The position numbers and the translations under genes were made by a program. The notes beneath the pieces were generated by a model that was given only the letters and a program-made list of their open reading frames with translations, made no database searches and was not told the origin of the DNA. Positions 62,652 to 64,000 of a stretch of 64,000 bases of DNA are shown piece after piece. Source of the stretch: JAEDES01 sp045649455 (GTDB lineage: Bacteria > Bacillota_I > Bacilli_A > RF39 > UBA660); assembly GCA_045649455.1 (NCBI GenBank), contig JAZRPV010000058.1, positions 84,727 through 148,726 of the forward strand. The letters run 5' to 3'. Each line of letters opens with the position of its first letter. Positions within the stretch are counted from its first letter, which is position 1.

Positions 62652-63283
62652 TAATTCATCTTACTTTCTTCTGCTTCAGTTAACTTTAAGTAATCTGGAT
62701 TTATAGCATGAGGATTAATTGGTTCTTTATCTTTATAATAATTTACTATTTTTAATAAATTAGGATTATATCCTTCTATATTATCAAAATCTTCATCTAA
62801 ATATTCATCATTTGTGATTACTACATAATCGTCTAATGATGACATTTCTTGTTTTAAATCCTCAATTTTTATATGTTGTGGTTTTAGAATTTGTCGATTA
62901 TTTTTATCATAAATTGCAGCGAATACATATCCTCTTCTAGCATCAATTGCCGGAACATGATATTTTTCTGTTTCAGATGATAATGACATTGCTTCTAATG
63001 AAGTTATTGTTGTTATAGGTATATTTAAACTCCATGAATAAACTTTTGCTATTGTTATACCAATTCTAATACCAGTAAATGAACCAGGTCCATTTACAAC
63101 AATTATTTTATCTATATCTTCTGGTTTTATATTATTATCATTAAATATTGATACAATTCTTGGAAGAGCTACTTCAGATAAACTTTGTCCATATTCCTCT
63201 TTTATTTCACCAAGAATATTATTATCCTCTACAATTGCAGAATATAAATAACTTGATGAAGTATCTATATATAAGGTTCTCAT
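62651..63283 (-). CDS. tsaB: t6A synthesis scaffold protein TsaB
   Basis: The 210-residue ASKHA-fold protein begins MRTLYIDTSSSYLYSAIV and contains VNGPGSFTGIRIGITIAK, the family hallmark. TsaB joins TsaD and TsaE into the active complex. Its ATG overlaps the tsaE stop by four bases (ATGA). Confidence 0.96.
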   Translation of the reverse strand: MRTLYIDTSSSYLYSAIVEDNNILGEIKEEYGQSLSEVALPRIVSIFNDNNIKPEDIDKIIVVNGPGSFTGIRIGITIAKVYSWSLNIPITTITSLEAMSLSSETEKYHVPAIDARRGYVFAAIYDKNNRQILKPQHIKIEDLKQEMSSLDDYVVITNDEYLDEDFDNIEGYNPNLLKIVNYYKDKEPINPHAINPDYLKLTEAEESKMN

Positions 63284-63738
63284 AGAACTGCCTCACATAA
63301 TTCTTCATATTTTTTACCATATGGTGTAATTGTAATAATTCTTTTATCTTCATCTTCTTCAGATGATTTAATTCTAATATCTAATCTTCTATCTGGAAGT
63401 ACATCTGGAATCATGTCTGCCCATTCAATAATAGTTACTCCCTTTTTAGTGAAGTATTCTTCAATTCCTAATTCATCAACCTTACCATCTAGACGATATA
63501 CGTCCATGTGAAATAATGGCATTTCTCCTGTTGTATATTCTTTAATAATATTAAACGTTGGAGATGTTACTTCTTCTGTAATTTCCATTGCTTTGGCAAA
63601 TCCTTTTGTAAAAACAGTTTTACCACTTCCTAGGTCTCCTCTTAAACAAATAACCATATTTGGAAATTTTTCTGATTCAATATTTTGTGCTAATTCAATT
63701 GTTTCTTCTTCTGAATATGTTGTAATTTTATATTCCAT
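63280..63738 (-). CDS. tsaE: t6A synthesis ATPase TsaE
   Basis: The 152-residue ATPase has the P-loop RGDLGSGKTVFTKG, SPTFNIIKEY and HMDVYRLDG, and later IIEWADMI. It drives turnover of the TsaBD complex. I chose ATG 63738, after GGGTG. A GTG nine bases earlier overlaps the site. It heads the operon. The rRNA terminator lies 23 bases upstream. Confidence 0.96.
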   Translation of the reverse strand: MEYKITTYSEEETIELAQNIESEKFPNMVICLRGDLGSGKTVFTKGFAKAMEITEEVTSPTFNIIKEYTTGEMPLFHMDVYRLDGKVDELGIEEYFTKKGVTIIEWADMIPDVLPDRRLDIRIKSSEEDEDKRIITITPYGKKYEELCEAVL

Positions 63739-63760
63739 TTCTATCACCCATTTTTATTAT

Positions 63761-63788
63761 AAACAAAAAAAAAGAGTTATACAACTCT
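63761..63788 (-). terminator. rRNA operon terminator
   Basis: AGAGTTAT/ACAACTCT (63773-63788) forms a 6-bp stem with a 4-base loop, followed by a run of U residues on the minus strand. It lies about 80 bases after the 5S gene and just before tsaE. Confidence 0.85.
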
Positions 63789-63866
63789 AAGACAATTTAT
63801 TTATGTAAAGTAAACCTAATTAGAACATTGATATAGCTCAAAATTAGGAATTTATAAACAAAAAAA

Positions 63867-63974
63867 TTCTTGGCAACTACCTATTTTCGCATACACTATT
63901 GTCGGCGTTAAGTGGCTTAACTTCTGTGTTCGGGATGGGAACAGGTGTACCCCACTTGCTATCGTTACCAAGAA
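63867..63974 (-). rRNA. rrf: 5S ribosomal RNA
   Basis: The minus strand carries the 5S core GTTCCCATCCCGAACACAGA and GTTAAGCCACTTAACGCCGA. TTCTTGG at the 5' end pairs exactly with CCAAGAA at the 3' end, fixing a length of about 108 bases. A TTCTC/GAGAA hairpin (63979-63996) upstream is probably part of the 23S-5S spacer. The 23S and 16S genes should lie outside the window to the right. Confidence 0.95.
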
Positions 63975-64000
63975 AATATATTGAGAAATAATTCTCTGAA

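Noticed and set aside
63790..63866. A tRNA gene between the 5S gene and its terminator
   Set aside because: The only structure is a CCTAATT/AATTAGG stem with a 20-base loop. There is no cloverleaf or T-arm sequence, so it is probably a spacer or processing stem.
1..63974. Reassigned stop codons as in Mollicutes
   Set aside because: TGG encodes Trp throughout and TGA ends several genes, for example tsaE and the TSCPD gene, so the code is standard.

Overview
The window is strongly A+T-rich, densely coded DNA from a low-GC Gram-positive bacterium. Trp is read from TGG and TGA is used as a stop, so the code is standard and not that of Mycoplasma. Lipoteichoic-acid synthase, a FemX-type bridge ligase, a sortase and its substrate, an LCP ligase, PASTA proteins, WXG100-like proteins and peptidoglycan hydrolases all point to a walled Firmicute. 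The gene style resembles uncultured gut Bacilli and Erysipelotrichia-like lineages, but that placement is inference. Almost all genes lie on the minus strand, and only 23872-25815, 29593-31680 and 52575-55102 lie on the plus strand. No gene-free stretch exceeds 300 bases. No IS element, tRNA, CRISPR array or prophage was seen.

Layout by region. 1-5631: a truncated gene at the edge, then a transglutaminase-like protein, a TSCPD protein, FemX, two membrane proteins, a lipid kinase and an ASCH protein. 5694-23712: an envelope polysaccharide locus with nine glycosyltransferase-type genes, an ABC-2 exporter, a YfhO protein, and a UbiA plus HAD pair resembling the decaprenyl-phosphoribose pathway of mycobacteria. 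Several products are unusual two-domain fusions. 23872-34457: wall-surface genes, namely a six-PASTA membrane protein, a giant glucosaminidase, an LCP-PASTA protein and an LTA-synthase-like enzyme. 34546-37888: a YihY/BrkB membrane protein, a solute-sensing protein with a degenerate GGDEF domain and a small anchored protein.

37944-48317: housekeeping genes gatCAB, ligA and pcrA, a metallopeptidase-like protein and a sugar nucleotidyltransferase. 48385-51756: a repeat-bearing membrane protein, a sortase lacking the usual catalytic Arg, and its probable substrate, a thioester/Cna-B adhesin ending in VPDTA. 51897-55102: a phosphodiesterase and an NMT1-type ABC importer. 55109-58608: a cassette of four small WXG100-like proteins between two larger ones, each joining a WXG-like head to a wall hydrolase (NlpC/P60 and SleB). 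This is the most likely new system here. 58724-63974: a FIST protein, an iron alcohol dehydrogenase, the t6A genes tsaE-tsaB-rimI-tsaD, and the 5S rRNA end of an rRNA operon.

Many starts were moved from the longest reading frame to an ATG or GTG with a proper Shine-Dalgarno spacing, and these choices are explained in the entries. Promoters and terminators were found by eye. Family names come from remembered motifs, with no database search.
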